A stretch of DNA of 64,000 nucleotides, taken from the NCBI RefSeq assembly GCF_007992215.1, contig NZ_BJZV01000002.1, forward strand, positions 334,727-398,726, read 5' to 3'. This document shows positions 35,494-46,358 of the stretch, in pieces. A program made the translations under genes and the position numbers. This stretch comes from Methylobacterium gnaphalii. Its GTDB lineage: Bacteria; Pseudomonadota; Alphaproteobacteria; Rhizobiales; Beijerinckiaceae. Numbering within the stretch: position 1 is the stretch's first letter; every line of letters begins with the position of its first letter. Below the pieces are notes generated by a model. It was not told the DNA's origin, ran no database searches, and worked only from the letters and a program-made list of their open reading frames with translations.

Positions 35494-37548
35494 TCAGGCA
35501 GCGCGTACCGTTGCCAGGAAGCCGCCGATTTCAGAGCGGAGTGCCTGCGCCTGCTGAGCGAGGTCGGTTGCGGCGCTGAGCACCTGCTCCGAACCCGCGC
35601 TGGTCGAGTCCGCGGCTTGCGCCACCCCAGCAATGTTTTCCGAGACGAGGCGGGTTCCGCGAGAGGTCTCCGCTGTCGTGCGCGCGATTTCTCCAGTGGC
35701 GGCACCCTGCTCCTCGACCGCCGAGGCGATATCGGCCGAGATCCGCGACAGGCTACGGATCGTCGCGGTGATGCCGGAGATCCCGCTGACGGAGGCTTCG
35801 GTCGAAGCGGTGATCTCGCCGACACGGGCGGCGATCTCCTCGGTGGCCTTGGCAGTCTGATTGGCGAGGTTTTTCACCTCGGCGGCGACGACCGAGAAGC
35901 CACGGCCGGCCTCGCCCGCTCGCGCCGCTTCGATGGTGGCATTGAGGGCGAGCAGGTTGGTCTGACCTGCGATCTCCGAGATCAGCCCGACGATCTTTTC
36001 GATGCTGCCGGCAGCGGCGGCGAGGCGTTCGACCTCTCGGGTCATGTGTGCGGCGTCGTTTTCGGCGCTGCCAGCCGCATCAGCCGAGGCGCTGACCTGC
36101 GTCGCGATCTCACGGATCGAGGCGGTGAGCTCCTCGGTCGCGGCGGCAACGGTATCGGAGTGGCGCGCGGCCTGTGCGGAGGCTTCGGTGACGGCCAGAC
36201 TCCGTTCAGAGGTCTCTCCGGCAGTCGTGCTCATGGCGCGGGCTGCGGCTTCGAGCTGCTGCGATGCGGCCGAGACCGCCTCGACGATGCCGCCGACCCG
36301 TGCTTCGAAGCTGTCTGCGACGCCCATCATCGCCGCGCGCTGGCGCGAGACCTCCTCGGCGGTCATGCGCTGCTGTGCCTCGCGGCTGCGCCGACGCTCA
36401 ATCACGCTGTCGCGGAACTCGGATGCTGCGGCGGCGATGGCGCGCACCTCATTGGGTCCATCCGTCTCGATTGTGACGTCGGTTTCACCGCGTCCGATGG
36501 CAGTCAGCACAGAGGCCATACGTGCGAGAGGCCGCGCGATCGCCGAACCGAGAGCGAAGGCAAGCAGGCCGGATAGCGTGAGGGTCGCCAGTCCAGCACC
36601 GCTCCACATCCAGACCGCGTTCTCGGCCCTGATGCGGGCCTCGCCAGCGATGTCCACGAGTTCGCGCGTCAACCGGTCCTCAATCACCTTGAGCCCGTCG
36701 ATGCGTTGCGTCGCGAGCTTGAACCAGCTCTTGGCATCGGTGTAGGCGAGCGGCTGGCCTGGAAGGGTATCAAGCAGCACGGAGCGGATGCGAGCGACTT
36801 CGCGCGCTGCCTCTGCCGCGTTGGCGGCATCGAGAGCCGCAGCATGTTCAGCTGGGCTTCCGAGACGGAACAGGCCCTCGAAGGTCAATTGGCTGGAAAC
36901 GAGGCCGTTCACTCGCTTGAGCCCAGCGAGGTCGAGTGAGCCGGATGCGAGGATCGCCGAGGCGGCAGCGCGCTCCTGACCGGCGAATTCCTTGAGCGAC
37001 AGAAGGGCCGAATAAGCCGAAACACGCGCGCCGATCGTGGGGTCGGACGCGACCAGCGAAACCTCGCGCACGACATTGAGGGCATCGGCGATGACGCCGG
37101 TATAGACCGCGCTGTTCTCTGCTGCGGTCAGTCCCAGGCCGTCGACCAGGAGCCGGTGCCGATCGATCTTAGCAAGGGCGACGCGGAATGACGCGATCTT
37201 GCTCGCGAACGCATCACCGCCCCCCTGCATGTCGGCCACGTCGAGGTCCCTGTTCAGGGTCTCGCGGGACGCGTCCAAAAGTTTGCGCTGGGCGATCAGT
37301 TCAGGGCCGAATTGCGCACCTCGGGAGCCGAGGAATAGGCTTGAGGCGCCTCGCTCCTTCTGCGCCTCATGGACAAAGGCGCTGACCTTGCCCGACAGGG
37401 TCACGAGACCCTCGAGCCGGCTCATCTCGCGGCCCTGCGTCATGCGGTCGAACACGGCGAGCATCGCAACCGCCGCGAAAGCAAGACAGGGGATCAGCGC
37501 GACCGCGACAATGCGGCTGCGCAGGGACGAGAAAAGGCCGCCGGGCAT
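35494..37548 (-). CDS. Methyl-accepting chemotaxis protein with NIT sensor domain
   Basis: 684 residues. A membrane helix (~11-30), then a periplasmic NIT-type (nitrate/nitrite-sensing-like) helical domain opened by [17 protein letters not shown], a second helix (~310-335), HAMP, and the cytoplasmic signalling hairpin with [20 protein letters not shown]. It would report to CheA/CheW. An orphan receptor here; no che genes adjoin. The NIT assignment is by motif; the ligand is not known. Confidence 0.92.
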   Translation of the reverse strand: MPGGLFSSLRSRIVAVALIPCLAFAAVAMLAVFDRMTQGREMSRLEGLVTLSGKVSAFVHEAQKERGASSLFLGSRGAQFGPELIAQRKLLDASRETLNRDLDVADMQGGGDAFASKIASFRVALAKIDRHRLLVDGLGLTAAENSAVYTGVIADALNVVREVSLVASDPTIGARVSAYSALLSLKEFAGQERAAASAILASGSLDLAGLKRVNGLVSSQLTFEGLFRLGSPAEHAAALDAANAAEAAREVARIRSVLLDTLPGQPLAYTDAKSWFKLATQRIDGLKVIEDRLTRELVDIAGEARIRAENAVWMWSGAGLATLTLSGLLAFALGSAIARPLARMASVLTAIGRGETDVTIETDGPNEVRAIAAAASEFRDSVIERRRSREAQQRMTAEEVSRQRAAMMGVADSFEARVGGIVEAVSAASQQLEAAARAMSTTAGETSERSLAVTEASAQAARHSDTVAAATEELTASIREIATQVSASADAAGSAENDAAHMTREVERLAAAAGSIEKIVGLISEIAGQTNLLALNATIEAARAGEAGRGFSVVAAEVKNLANQTAKATEEIAARVGEITASTEASVSGISGITATIRSLSRISADIASAVEEQGAATGEIARTTAETSRGTRLVSENIAGVAQAADSTSAGSEQVLSAATDLAQQAQALRSEIGGFLATVRAA

Positions 37549-37868
37549 CGGTTAACCTGAGCATTGGGGATTTGCTCGAAGTTGACCTTTGGCGATGAAG
37601 AAAGAGTTGCCATAAGCATGGGCAGATTCATTACGATCATGTGATCGTGCACATAGTTTCAGCAGATGCCGCTGCTTTTTTGAGCTTTCTTTTGTCAAAA
37701 CCTCAAGACGTCAGCCGCTCGTGACCGCGAACTTGTTTGAAAACGGCGCTGCTACCGTGTATCCTGCACCACGGCCAGCTTAAGGGACAGCTGGACCGCT
37801 GCTCAGGATCAGAAACGCAATGAGCTCCTGTCGAACTCAACGGTTCTCGCGAAGGAAGCGGTGCAGAC
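37549..37868. other. Intergenic region upstream of the chemoreceptor
   Basis: No gene. It lies between the chemoreceptor start and the trpB stop and should hold the chemoreceptor promoter. The part at 37640-37720 is relatively AT-rich (GCTTTTTTGAGCTTTCTTTTG). No clear terminator for trpB was found. Confidence 0.4.
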
Positions 37869-39116
37869 CTATACGCCGACTGTTTTGGCGAAGATCTCTG
37901 ATACCTGCGGGATGTCCTTGTCGCCGCGGCCGGAGAGGTTGACCACCATCAGGTGATCGGCCGGTCGCTGCGGTGCCAACTCGATGACACGTGCGAGGGC
38001 ATGGGCTGGCTCTAGGGCCGGGATGATGCCTTCGAGCGACGAGCACAACTTGAACGCCTCGAGCGTCTCTCCGTCGGTTGCAGAAAGGTACGTCACGCGG
38101 CCGGCTTCGTGCAGGAAGGCGTGCTCAGGACCGATGCCGGGATAGTCGAGGCCTGCCGAAATCGAGTGGGCGTCGGCGATCTGGCCGTCCTCGTTCATCA
38201 GGAGGTAGGTGCGGTTGCCATGTAGCACGCCCGGCTTGCCGCCAGTGAGTGAGGCGGCGTGCAGCCCGCTTGAGACGCCATGCCCAGCCGCTTCGACGCC
38301 GAAGATCTCGACGTCGCGGTCGTCGAGGAATGGGTGGAACAGCCCCATGGCGTTCGAGCCGCCGCCGATGCAGGCGATGAGCGAGTTCGGCAGCCGCCCT
38401 TCGAGGGCGAGCATCTGCTCCTTGGTTTCGCGGCCGATCACCGACTGGAAGTCGCGCACCATGGCCGGATAGGGATGCGGACCGGCGACGGTCCCGATGC
38501 AGTAGAAGGTGTCGGCGACATTGGTGACCCAGTCGCGTAGAGCCTCGTTCATCGCGTCCTTGAGCGTCTTGGTGCCAGACTGGACGGGCACGACCTCGGC
38601 GCCAAGCATCTTCATGCGAAACACGTTGGGGGCCTGACGCTCGACGTCGACGGCACCCATGTAGACCACGCATTTCAGACCGAAGCGGGCACAGAGCGTC
38701 GCCGTTGCCACGCCGTGCTGGCCAGCGCCGGTCTCGGCGATGATCCGCGGCTTACCCATGCGGCGGGCCAGCAGGATCTGGCCCAGCACGTTGTTCACCT
38801 TGTGCGAGCCGGTGTGGTTCAGCTCCTCGCGCTTGAAGTAGACCTTGGCGCCCTGCCCTGCCGGCGCCATCGCGCGCAGGTGCTCGGTGAGCCGTTCGGC
38901 GTAGTAGAGCGGGCTCGGGCGGCCGATATAGTGAGTGCCGTAGCTCTCCATATCCGCCTTGAAGGACGGATCGGCCTTGGCTGCCTCGTAGGCCTTCTCC
39001 AGGTCGAGGATCAGCGGCATCAGCGTCTCGGCGACAAAGCGGCCGCCGAAGATGCCGAAGCGGCCCCGTTCATCCGGGCCGGTGCAGAAGCTGTTGGGTT
39101 CGGGGGCGACGGTCAC
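37869..39116 (-). CDS. trpB: Tryptophan synthase beta chain
   Basis: 415 residues. Condenses indole with L-serine using PLP. The PLP lysine is K106 in HTGSHKVNN, with ETGAGQHG and the phosphate-binding GGGSNA also intact. N-terminal [12 protein letters not shown] is the usual TrpB opening. trpF lies upstream on the same strand, separated by an FAH-family gene; trpA, the usual downstream partner, is not next to it. Confidence 0.97.
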   Translation of the reverse strand: MTVAPEPNSFCTGPDERGRFGIFGGRFVAETLMPLILDLEKAYEAAKADPSFKADMESYGTHYIGRPSPLYYAERLTEHLRAMAPAGQGAKVYFKREELNHTGSHKVNNVLGQILLARRMGKPRIIAETGAGQHGVATATLCARFGLKCVVYMGAVDVERQAPNVFRMKMLGAEVVPVQSGTKTLKDAMNEALRDWVTNVADTFYCIGTVAGPHPYPAMVRDFQSVIGRETKEQMLALEGRLPNSLIACIGGGSNAMGLFHPFLDDRDVEIFGVEAAGHGVSSGLHAASLTGGKPGVLHGNRTYLLMNEDGQIADAHSISAGLDYPGIGPEHAFLHEAGRVTYLSATDGETLEAFKLCSSLEGIIPALEPAHALARVIELAPQRPADHLMVVNLSGRGDKDIPQVSEIFAKTVGV

Positions 39117-39300
39117 GGGCTGTCTCTATCGATCTCGAAACGCATGATGGCCCGAGGCTTTCGCCAGCCGGGCGAGGTTGCGCGGACCATGCGGCGAAGC
39201 GGGTTGCCGTTGCAAGCCGCCTCGCGAGGATGGGACGACCTGCCGCCGTCATTCCACGCCGCCCGAGGCAGTCCCGGAGCGGGATCGACGTGTCGGGCTC

Positions 39301-40308
39301 TCAGACAAGCTTGAACTTCAGCTCTCCCAATCCCTCTAGGCTACAGGCGATCTCGTCGCCGGCTTTGAGCCACTGGCGCTCGGAGCGGGGCTTCTTCTCG
39401 CCGAAGATCACGCCTTGCGGGGTGCCTGTGTAGAAGATGTCACCCGGCTTGAGGGTCATGATCTTCGAGGCGAAGCTGATCAGCTGCCGGCAGTTGAAGA
39501 TCATGTCGTTGGTGTTCCAGTCCTGCCGCTGCACGCCGTTGACGCGGGTCTCGAGCCGGAGGTTGTTCGGGTCCTTCACCAAGTCGGCCGTGACGAGGTA
39601 AGGGCCGAGCGGCGCGAAGCCGTCCGAGGTCTTGCCGATCATGAACTGCGAGGTCAGCGTCTGCAGGTCGCGCGCCGAGAAGTCGTTGCCGGTGGCGTAG
39701 CCCGCCACGTAGTTGAGGGCGTCGGCCTCGGAGACGTCGCGGCACTCGCGGCCGAAGACGATCACCAACTCGGTCTCGTAGTCGAACTCCCTCGCCGCCG
39801 CCGTCGGCAGCTTGATCGTGCCGCCATGATGGTTGAGCGCGTTGTTGTACTTGTTGAACAGCGGCGGGTTCTTCGGAATAGGCGTGCCGGTCTCTTCGGC
39901 ATGATGCTTGTAGTTGAAGCCCATCATGATGATTTTTTCGGGCCGCGTGACGAGTGGCGCGTACGCGATGCTCGCCTCGTCGAGAAGATGCGCCCGGGGC
40001 GCCTTCTCTGACGCTGCCTTGACCAACGTGTCGAGCTGCTCGCCCTTCCCGTTCTGCAGCAGGTCGTCCATGTCGGCCGGATAAGCGAGCCCGAGGGCAC
40101 GCCCGGCCGCCGTGACGTCGAGCACGCCGGCTTGTGTTTTCACGCCGAGGCCGTAGCCCCCCTCGCGGCGAAGGTTCAGCAGCGTCAGATTGCGCGGCAT
40201 CGCGAAGCCCTCAGGCGCCGCAGCTCGCTCGGCGGCCTGCGCGGTGCCAGCACCCGTCACCATCGCAAGTCCACCTGCCATCTTTAGAAAATCCCGACGA
40301 TCCGTCAT
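39301..40308 (-). CDS. Fumarylacetoacetate-hydrolase family protein, Tat-exported
   Basis: 335 residues with a twin-arginine signal (DRRDFLKMAGGLAMVTG, cleavage near AQA). The FAH catalytic domain begins about residue 108 (EKIIMMGFNYKHHAEETG) and has the metal-ligand pattern FDYETELVIVFGR. Relatives cleave or isomerise acylpyruvates or 2-hydroxyhepta-2,4-dienedioate. Export to the periplasm is unusual for an aromatic-catabolic enzyme. It sits between trpF and trpB, in which it has no obvious part. Confidence 0.88.
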   Translation of the reverse strand: MTDRRDFLKMAGGLAMVTGAGTAQAAERAAAPEGFAMPRNLTLLNLRREGGYGLGVKTQAGVLDVTAAGRALGLAYPADMDDLLQNGKGEQLDTLVKAASEKAPRAHLLDEASIAYAPLVTRPEKIIMMGFNYKHHAEETGTPIPKNPPLFNKYNNALNHHGGTIKLPTAAAREFDYETELVIVFGRECRDVSEADALNYVAGYATGNDFSARDLQTLTSQFMIGKTSDGFAPLGPYLVTADLVKDPNNLRLETRVNGVQRQDWNTNDMIFNCRQLISFASKIMTLKPGDIFYTGTPQGVIFGEKKPRSERQWLKAGDEIACSLEGLGELKFKLV

Positions 40309-40396
40309 GGCGTCCTCCCTTTATTGTATTCAGAATCCCATAGCACGGCACATGGGATCGGCAGGGAGGAGAGATGGTCCGCTCACGCGGAAGTCA

Positions 40397-41038
40397 TCAG
40401 CCGCGGGCAGCCTTGATGAAAGCCGCAATGGCGGCGGGGTCTTTGGTGCCGGGGGCGCTTTCGACGCCCGAGGACACATCGAGCGCCGGTGTTCCAGTCA
40501 GTAACAGGGCATCCCGCACGTTGTTTGCCGTGAGGCCGCCCGAGAGCATCCAATCGGTCGGCAGCGTCGCTTGTGCGATCAGGGCCCAGTCGAAGACCAG
40601 CCCGTTTCCTCCCGGCAGCACAGCATCCTTCGGCGGCTTGGCATCGAGGAGAATCCGGTCGGCCACCGCAGCATAGGCCGGCACCGCCGCCAGATCTGAA
40701 GCAGCTGCGACGCCGATGGCCTTCATCACGGGGCGACCGGACAGGCGACGGATCGCGGCGACGCGCTCCACACTCTCGTGCCCGTGGAGTTGGATCAGGT
40801 CCGGAGAGATCGCCTCGACGGCTGCCGTGACCAGGGCATCGTCCGGGTCAACGAGCAGCACGACTCGCTGCACCCGGCCGCCGGCCTGCCGCGACAGTGC
40901 ACCCGCCCGTTCCAGCGAGACGTGGCGGGGACTCTTTGGAAAATGCACGAAGCCGACGAGGTCGGCGCCTGATTCAAGCGCTGCGTCGAGGGTCGGCTCG
41001 GTGCTCAGCCCGCAAATCTTGACTGAGACCGGGCGCAT
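40397..41038 (-). CDS. trpF: Phosphoribosylanthranilate isomerase
   Basis: 213 residues from ATG 41038 (MRPVSVKICGL); the frame upstream is a shadow. A TIM barrel with the catalytic Cys in KICGL, general acid Asp in VLLVDPDD, and the phosphate-binding LDVSSGVES near the C-terminus. It performs the Amadori step of tryptophan synthesis. It lies 10 nt after lapA. Confidence 0.95.
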   Translation of the reverse strand: MRPVSVKICGLSTEPTLDAALESGADLVGFVHFPKSPRHVSLERAGALSRQAGGRVQRVVLLVDPDDALVTAAVEAISPDLIQLHGHESVERVAAIRRLSGRPVMKAIGVAAASDLAAVPAYAAVADRILLDAKPPKDAVLPGGNGLVFDWALIAQATLPTDWMLSGGLTANNVRDALLLTGTPALDVSSGVESAPGTKDPAAIAAFIKAARG

Positions 41039-41048
41039 GATGCGAGGA

Positions 41049-41402
41049 TCAGCGCGGAGCCGGCAACGCCGTAGCGCCGGTGCCGTAGGCCGGGCCAGCC
41101 GTCTCTGGTGCGAAGGTCCGGAGTTGCGCCGTCTCGCGCTCCAGCTTCTCACGCTCCCTGCGGTGATGGCGGGCGCTCGCGCGGGTCTTGCCCTGGCTGA
41201 GCCATGAGCCGATACCGCCGATGATGATGCCCAGTGCCACTGCCGCGAACACGATCGCGTAGAGCGGCAGCGCGACGCTGAACACGGGCTCCGGCGAGAA
41301 CGGGTCGAAAGACAGCGTGACGCTCTCGCGGTTGGCGACGGCCAGCAGCACCACGATGATCGCGATGGGCAGCAGGATCAGGGCTTTCAGGAAGCGGATC
41401 AT
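41049..41402 (-). CDS. lapA: LapA-domain (DUF1049) membrane protein
   Basis: 117 residues from ATG 41402 (MIRFLKALILLPIAIIVVLLA). Two membrane helices (~5-25 and ~45-68) separated by the ANRESVTLSFDPF loop, then a basic coiled-coil tail. The family is linked to envelope assembly in E. coli. Its place between ihfB and trpF is the usual one in alphaproteobacteria. Confidence 0.85.
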   Translation of the reverse strand: MIRFLKALILLPIAIIVVLLAVANRESVTLSFDPFSPEPVFSVALPLYAIVFAAVALGIIIGGIGSWLSQGKTRASARHHRREREKLERETAQLRTFAPETAGPAYGTGATALPAPR

Positions 41403-41439
41403 CTCAGGTCTCCGGCGGGGTTTCTCGGCAAGGTCGGGA

Positions 41440-41757
41440 TCAGCCGGCCGCTGCCGCTCCGGATTCCTCGCCGATCCCCGCCTGGTTGAGGCGAAGACGC
41501 ATCTCCTTGCCCGTCTTGAACACGGGGATCGCCTTCTCGGACACGGCAACGGCCTCACCGGTGCGCGGGTTGCGTCCGCGGCGCGCCTCACGACGCTTCA
41601 CAGAGAAGGCCCCGAAGCCGCGTAGCTCGACCCGGTCGCCGCGCGCGAGTGCATCGGCGATGGTGTCGAGGATCGCGTTGACGAGCGTCTCGACGTCGCG
41701 CTGGTAGAGATGCGGGTTCTGCTCAGCGATCTTGAGCACCAGTTCCGATTTGATCAT
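41440..41757 (-). CDS. ihfB: Integration host factor beta subunit
   Basis: 105 residues of the HU/IHF fold: [19 protein letters not shown] opening and the DNA-binding arm [20 protein letters not shown]. With IHF-alpha it bends DNA at specific sites in replication, recombination and transcription. The C-terminus has a short Ala-rich tail beyond the E. coli length. Confidence 0.96.
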   Translation of the reverse strand: MIKSELVLKIAEQNPHLYQRDVETLVNAILDTIADALARGDRVELRGFGAFSVKRREARRGRNPRTGEAVAVSEKAIPVFKTGKEMRLRLNQAGIGEESGAAAAG

Positions 41758-41808
41758 GCGTCAGTCTTCCGAAGTGCGAAGGGGGCGGGAGGCGGCCGGT
41801 TGTTGCGG

Positions 41809-42780
41809 TCAGGGCGCCGGGCGCCAGAGCACGAGAAGACCGCCGCCGGCATAGCTCTCCGCCTCCGAGCCGATGGCGCGAAGTCGTCCGGCGAGGTCGT
41901 CGAGGCCTAAGAGAGAGGCGCTGGTGCCGAGCGCGGACCACAGCTTGAACCCGCTCCCCGAGGTCGGCTTCCAATCCTTCACGGGAAGGCCTTTGGCGAC
42001 ACCTTTCTCCTTCTCCAGCCAAGCGACCGCCTGACGCTCGGCGCCGAGCTCGTCCACGAGCTTCAGTGGGATGCTCTGCCGGCCAGAGAAGACGCGCCCA
42101 TCGGAGACCTTGCTGAGCTCTTCGTCGCTCAAGTGGCGACGCTCAGCCACTAGCCCCTTGAACCACCCGTAGGTGTCGGACACCACCGAGGCGAGCGCGG
42201 CCTTTGCCTCCGGCGAGGTCGGTGTGAAGCCTGACGGCTCGGCCTTCAGCGGCGACGACTTGATGGACTCCATCTTGACGCCGACCTTGTCGAGCAAACC
42301 GGAGACCTCCGGATACTGGAACAGCACGCCGATAGAGCCGACGAGCGCGGTCTCGCGAGCGACGATGTGGTCGGCTGCGATGGCAGTGATGTAGGCGCCC
42401 GAGGCAGCGGTGCCGTCAACGAAGGCGACGATCGGCTTCTTCTCCGCCAGCGCGCGCAGGTTCCGGTAGAGCTCTTCCGAGCCGGTGGTGGTGCCGCCGG
42501 GGGACGAAATCGAGATGACGACGCCCTTTACGGCGCTGGCCTCGCCGACGCGCTTGATCAGGTTGGTCGTGGACTCGCTGCCGGCGATGAAGCCGCCGAT
42601 GGATATGCGGGCGATCTGGCTCGGGGCAGCAGTGAAGCCGAATACCTCCGTGCCGGCTCTGGCGCGGTAGCCAACGGCACCCGCCGCCACGATCAAACCA
42701 CCGATGCCGAGCACCCGCCAGAGGGTCAGCTTCCGGCGCAAGCGCCGACGGTCGATCAGAACTTCGGCGTCTGCAGCCAT
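41809..42780 (-). CDS. sppA: Signal peptide peptidase SppA, short form
   Basis: 323 residues from ATG 42780 (MAADAEVLID). One N-terminal membrane helix (~20-40), then the S49 peptidase domain. The catalytic serine is S127 (GTAASGAY) and the lysine K179 (SSPLKAEP), 52 apart as in the short Bacillus SppA. Degrades cleaved signal peptides. Met at 42792 is an alternative start. Confidence 0.93.
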   Translation of the reverse strand: MAADAEVLIDRRRLRRKLTLWRVLGIGGLIVAAGAVGYRARAGTEVFGFTAAPSQIARISIGGFIAGSESTTNLIKRVGEASAVKGVVISISSPGGTTTGSEELYRNLRALAEKKPIVAFVDGTAASGAYITAIAADHIVARETALVGSIGVLFQYPEVSGLLDKVGVKMESIKSSPLKAEPSGFTPTSPEAKAALASVVSDTYGWFKGLVAERRHLSDEELSKVSDGRVFSGRQSIPLKLVDELGAERQAVAWLEKEKGVAKGLPVKDWKPTSGSGFKLWSALGTSASLLGLDDLAGRLRAIGSEAESYAGGGLLVLWRPAP

Positions 42781-43092
42781 GCGGCGGCTCACTCCCTAGC
42801 CCAGCGGCCACATTGGGCCGGTTCTCGCCCCTTGCGCTGCGTTGCCGATCAGGCAGGTCGCCAAGCGCGTGAGGCCGGTCAAACCTCGACTCGCGGACCT
42901 CAAGGATTCCATGGGAAGCCGCGGTTTGCACCCGCTCTTTTGTGCAGGACGATCAGAGTTGCCGCAAGCGGCAAGTCCTTGATCGACATGGGCTCACGAC
43001 CGTCGGCGCGCGGCCGCCGGGTGTTCTAGACCTGCCGGCGCCGCATGGGCAAGGGCCTGCTGGCCCTGGACTGCCGACCATGTCCCGAAAAC

Positions 43093-43127
43093 AAAAAAGC
43101 CCCGGAGCCGACGAGCGGCTCCGGGGC
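43093..43127 (-). terminator. Rho-independent terminator of rpsA
   Basis: On the minus strand GCCCCGGAGCCG and CGGCTCCGGGGC pair perfectly over 12 bp around a 5-nt loop (43099-43127) and are followed by TTTTTT (43098-43093). It lies 22 nt past the rpsA stop. Confidence 0.92.
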
Positions 43128-43148
43128 GATCTTTCGAGCGAGACGATC

Positions 43149-44864
43149 TTACTCGTCGTCGCCCTTCTTCTTGTTGAAGGCGGCGCCGAGGATGTCGCCA
43201 AGCGAGGCACCGGAATCGGCGGAGCCGAACTGGGCCATCGCCTCCTTCTCCTCGGCGACTTCGAGCGCCTTGATGGAGACCTGGACCTTGCGCGCCTTGC
43301 GGTCGAACTGGATCACCCGCGCGTCGAACTTCTCGCCGGCGGCGAAACGCTCGGGGCGCTGGTCACCACGGTCGCGAGCGAGCTCGGCGCGGCGGATGAA
43401 GGTGGTCAGCTCGGTATCGGCGATCTTCACCTCGAGACCGGAATCCTTCACCTCGAGAACCTCGCAGGTGACGATCTGGCCCTTCTTGAGGTCGCCGGCT
43501 TCGGCCATCGGGTCGCCGCCGACCTGCTTGATGCCGAGCGAGATGCGCTCCTTCTCGACGTCGACGTCGAGAACCTGGGCCTTGACCATGTCGCCCTTCT
43601 TGAACTCCTCGATGACCTGCTCGCCGGGGCGCTGCCAGTCGAGGTCCGAGAGGTGGACCATGCCGTCGACGTCGCCCTCGAGGCCGATGAAGAGACCGAA
43701 CTCGGTCTTGTTCTTGACCTCGCCCTCGACCTCGGAACCGACCGGGTGCTTCTCGGAGAAGGCCTCCCACGGGTTCTGCAGGGTCTGCTTGAGACCGAGC
43801 GAGATGCGGCGCTTGACCGGATCGACCTCGAGGATCTGCACTTCCACTTCCTGGGAAGTGGAGACGATCTTGCCGGGGTGGACGTTCTTCTTGGTCCAGC
43901 TCATCTCAGAGACGTGGATCAGGCCCTCGATCCCCGGCTCCAGCTCCACGAAGGCGCCGTAGTCGGTGATGTTGGTCACGCGGCCCTTGAGCTTGGCGTC
44001 GACCGGGTAGCGCTGGGCGATGCCCTCCCACGGATCGGCGAGCAACTGCTTGATGCCGAGCGAGATGCGATGCGTCTCGTGGTTGATCTTGATGATCTTG
44101 ACCTTCACCGTCGCGCCGATCTGTACGACCTCGGACGGGTGGTTTACGCGGCGCCACGCCATGTCGGTGACGTGCAGCAGACCGTCGATGCCGCCGAGAT
44201 CGACGAACGCGCCGTACTCGGTGATGTTCTTGACGACGCCATCGATGACCTGACCCTCTTCGAGGTTGGCCACCAGCTCGCTACGCTGCTCGGCGCGGCT
44301 CTCTTCGAGCACGGTCCGGCGCGAGACGACGATGTTGCCGCGGCGACGATCCATCTTGAGGATCTGGAAGGGCTGCGGCGTGCCGAGCAGTGGGGTCACA
44401 TCGCGCACCGGGCGGATGTCGACCTGGGAGCGCGGCAGGAAGGCCACGGCGCCGTCGAGGTCGACGGTGTAGCCACCCTTGACCTGGTTGAAGATCGTAC
44501 CGGTGACACGCTCGTTGGCCTCGAACGACTTCTCGAGCTTGACCCAGCTCTCCTCGCGGCGAGCCTTGTCGCGCGAGATCACGGCTTCGCCGAGCGCGTT
44601 CTCGATGCGGTCGACATAGACCTCGACAACGTCGCCGACCTTCAGCTCGCCTTCGCGGCCGGGGCCCTGGAATTCCTTGAGGGCGACGCGACCCTCCGTC
44701 TTGGCGCCGATATCGATGACGGCGACATCCTTCTCGATGCCGACGACGGTGCCCTTGACGACCGAGCCTTCGGTGATCTCGTGCTCGAGGAAGCTCTCTT
44801 CGAGCAGCGCGGCGAAATCGTCACGGCTCGGCGCGGCATCGCGCGCGTTCAGACCTGCAGACAT
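43149..44864 (-). CDS. rpsA: 30S ribosomal protein S1
   Basis: 571 residues with six S1 RNA-binding repeats, each ending in motifs such as YGAFVDLGGIDGLLHVTDMAW and GLFIGLEGDVDGMVHLSDL. Binds mRNA at the ribosome to promote initiation. It starts MSAGLNARDAAPS with GGAGAG upstream. The gene before it on this strand is mtaB, across a 249-nt gap; cmk, the frequent partner of rpsA, is not adjacent. Confidence 0.97.
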   Translation of the reverse strand: MSAGLNARDAAPSRDDFAALLEESFLEHEITEGSVVKGTVVGIEKDVAVIDIGAKTEGRVALKEFQGPGREGELKVGDVVEVYVDRIENALGEAVISRDKARREESWVKLEKSFEANERVTGTIFNQVKGGYTVDLDGAVAFLPRSQVDIRPVRDVTPLLGTPQPFQILKMDRRRGNIVVSRRTVLEESRAEQRSELVANLEEGQVIDGVVKNITEYGAFVDLGGIDGLLHVTDMAWRRVNHPSEVVQIGATVKVKIIKINHETHRISLGIKQLLADPWEGIAQRYPVDAKLKGRVTNITDYGAFVELEPGIEGLIHVSEMSWTKKNVHPGKIVSTSQEVEVQILEVDPVKRRISLGLKQTLQNPWEAFSEKHPVGSEVEGEVKNKTEFGLFIGLEGDVDGMVHLSDLDWQRPGEQVIEEFKKGDMVKAQVLDVDVEKERISLGIKQVGGDPMAEAGDLKKGQIVTCEVLEVKDSGLEVKIADTELTTFIRRAELARDRGDQRPERFAAGEKFDARVIQFDRKARKVQVSIKALEVAEEKEAMAQFGSADSGASLGDILGAAFNKKKGDDE

Positions 44865-45113
44865 TCTCTCTCCTGAATGGCCTCTCTTTCGAGGCCGGCG
44901 TCGGCGGCTTGTGTTGCGGAAGACCCTCTTCCTCGCCGCCCGGAGACCGATGACGGTCCAGGCTCACCCTTCGATCAAGAAAGGGCCGACGCATGCTCGA
45001 AGCGATGGTCGAGGGTCGACCTCCAAAAGGATCCGAGGCGGTATCACCCGCAACTTACGAACCCGACTGGAGAATCGGTCAGGTCATTACCGGAGAGGCC
45101 GATGTTTCGCAAC

Positions 45114-46358
45114 TCAAGCGGCCGAAAGCCGCTGCCCGTCATGCCCGTCGATCACCACGGTGACGAGATCACCTGGGCCAACCTGCCGTTCCAACACAGG
45201 GCCAAGCCTCACGCTCGTGAACGTCTCAGTCCGTCCCGTCCCGCCGCGCTCGACCAGGACTTGGCGGCTCTGCCCGACCTCTCCGTCGAGGTGACGGACT
45301 AGGGCGTCGGAACCCGCGTCGCGCAGCCGAGCGGCACGGCTCTTGACGATATCCGGCGCCACCTGCGGCATGCGCTCGGCCGGCGTGCCGGGGCGGGGCG
45401 AGTACGGGAACACGTGCAGATGCGTCAGTCCGCATTCCTCGACGAGATCGAGGGAGCGCGCGAACTGCGCTTCGGTCTCGGTGGGAAAGCCCGCGATGAG
45501 ATCGGCGCCGAACACCGTGCCGGGCCGCAGGCGACGGATCGTCTCGCAGAAGCGGATCGCATCCGCGCGCGCATGCCGGCGCTTCATCCGCTTGAGGATC
45601 ATGTCGTCGCCGGCCTGGAGAGACAGATGAAGATGCGGCATCAGACGCTCCTCACTCGCAAAGGCGTCGAGGAGATGGTCGTCCGCCTCCACCGAGTCGA
45701 TGGACGAGAGCCGAAGCCGGGCGAGATCGGGCACTTCGGCCAGGATCGCCTTGACCAGACGTCCCAAGCCGAGATCGGGATCGAGGTCGCGGCCATAGGC
45801 AGTCAGATCGACGCCGGTCAGCACCACCTCGCGGCCACCATGCGCGACGATGCGGCGGACCTGGGCCACGGCGTCGTCGACGGGCACGGAGCGCGAATTC
45901 CCCCGGCCGAACGGGATCACGCAGAAGGTGCAGCGGTGGTCGCAGCCATTCTGGACCGGCACGAAGGCGCGCGTGTGCCCGCTTACGCCAGAGATGCGCG
46001 TCGGAACAGCCTCGCGCTCGGCCATGATCTCGCGCGTACGGCTCTGTTCTTCGCCACCCCACGTTTCCGCGCGCAGCTTGTCGGCATTACCGACGAGGCG
46101 CGCGACCTCTGGCATCTCGGAGTAGGCGGTTTGCTCGATCTCCGCGCCGCAGCCGGTGACGACGATTTCGGCGCCGGGGCGCTCCCGGGCCAGCTTGCGG
46201 ATGGCCTTGCGAGCCTGCCGCCCGGCTTCGCTCGTCACCGCGCAGGTGTTCACCAGAACGAGGTCCCGCCCGCTGGCGTGGTCGAGCGCATGTCCGCGCA
46301 TCACCTCCGACTCGACCGTGTTGAGCCGGCAGCCGAAGGTGAGCGTCTCGACGCTCAC
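45114..46358 (-). CDS. mtaB: tRNA (t6A37) methylthiotransferase MtaB
   Basis: 414 residues from GTG 46358, which overlaps the dapF stop as GTGA. The N-terminal cluster domain has [18 protein letters not shown] and TGCGAEIEQ; the radical-SAM motif is CDHRCTFC; a TRAM-like domain closes the protein ([12 protein letters not shown]). It adds a methylthio group to a hypermodified A37 of tRNA. Longer frames upstream are shadows of dapF. Confidence 0.93.
   Translation of the reverse strand: MSVETLTFGCRLNTVESEVMRGHALDHASGRDLVLVNTCAVTSEAGRQARKAIRKLARERPGAEIVVTGCGAEIEQTAYSEMPEVARLVGNADKLRAETWGGEEQSRTREIMAEREAVPTRISGVSGHTRAFVPVQNGCDHRCTFCVIPFGRGNSRSVPVDDAVAQVRRIVAHGGREVVLTGVDLTAYGRDLDPDLGLGRLVKAILAEVPDLARLRLSSIDSVEADDHLLDAFASEERLMPHLHLSLQAGDDMILKRMKRRHARADAIRFCETIRRLRPGTVFGADLIAGFPTETEAQFARSLDLVEECGLTHLHVFPYSPRPGTPAERMPQVAPDIVKSRAARLRDAGSDALVRHLDGEVGQSRQVLVERGGTGRTETFTSVRLGPVLERQVGPGDLVTVVIDGHDGQRLSAA

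Noticed and set aside
42942..44876. 644-codon plus-strand ORF opposite rpsA
   Set aside because: Antisense shadow of a strongly biased ribosomal protein gene; its wording is Asp/Leu/Val-rich mirror sequence with no domain.
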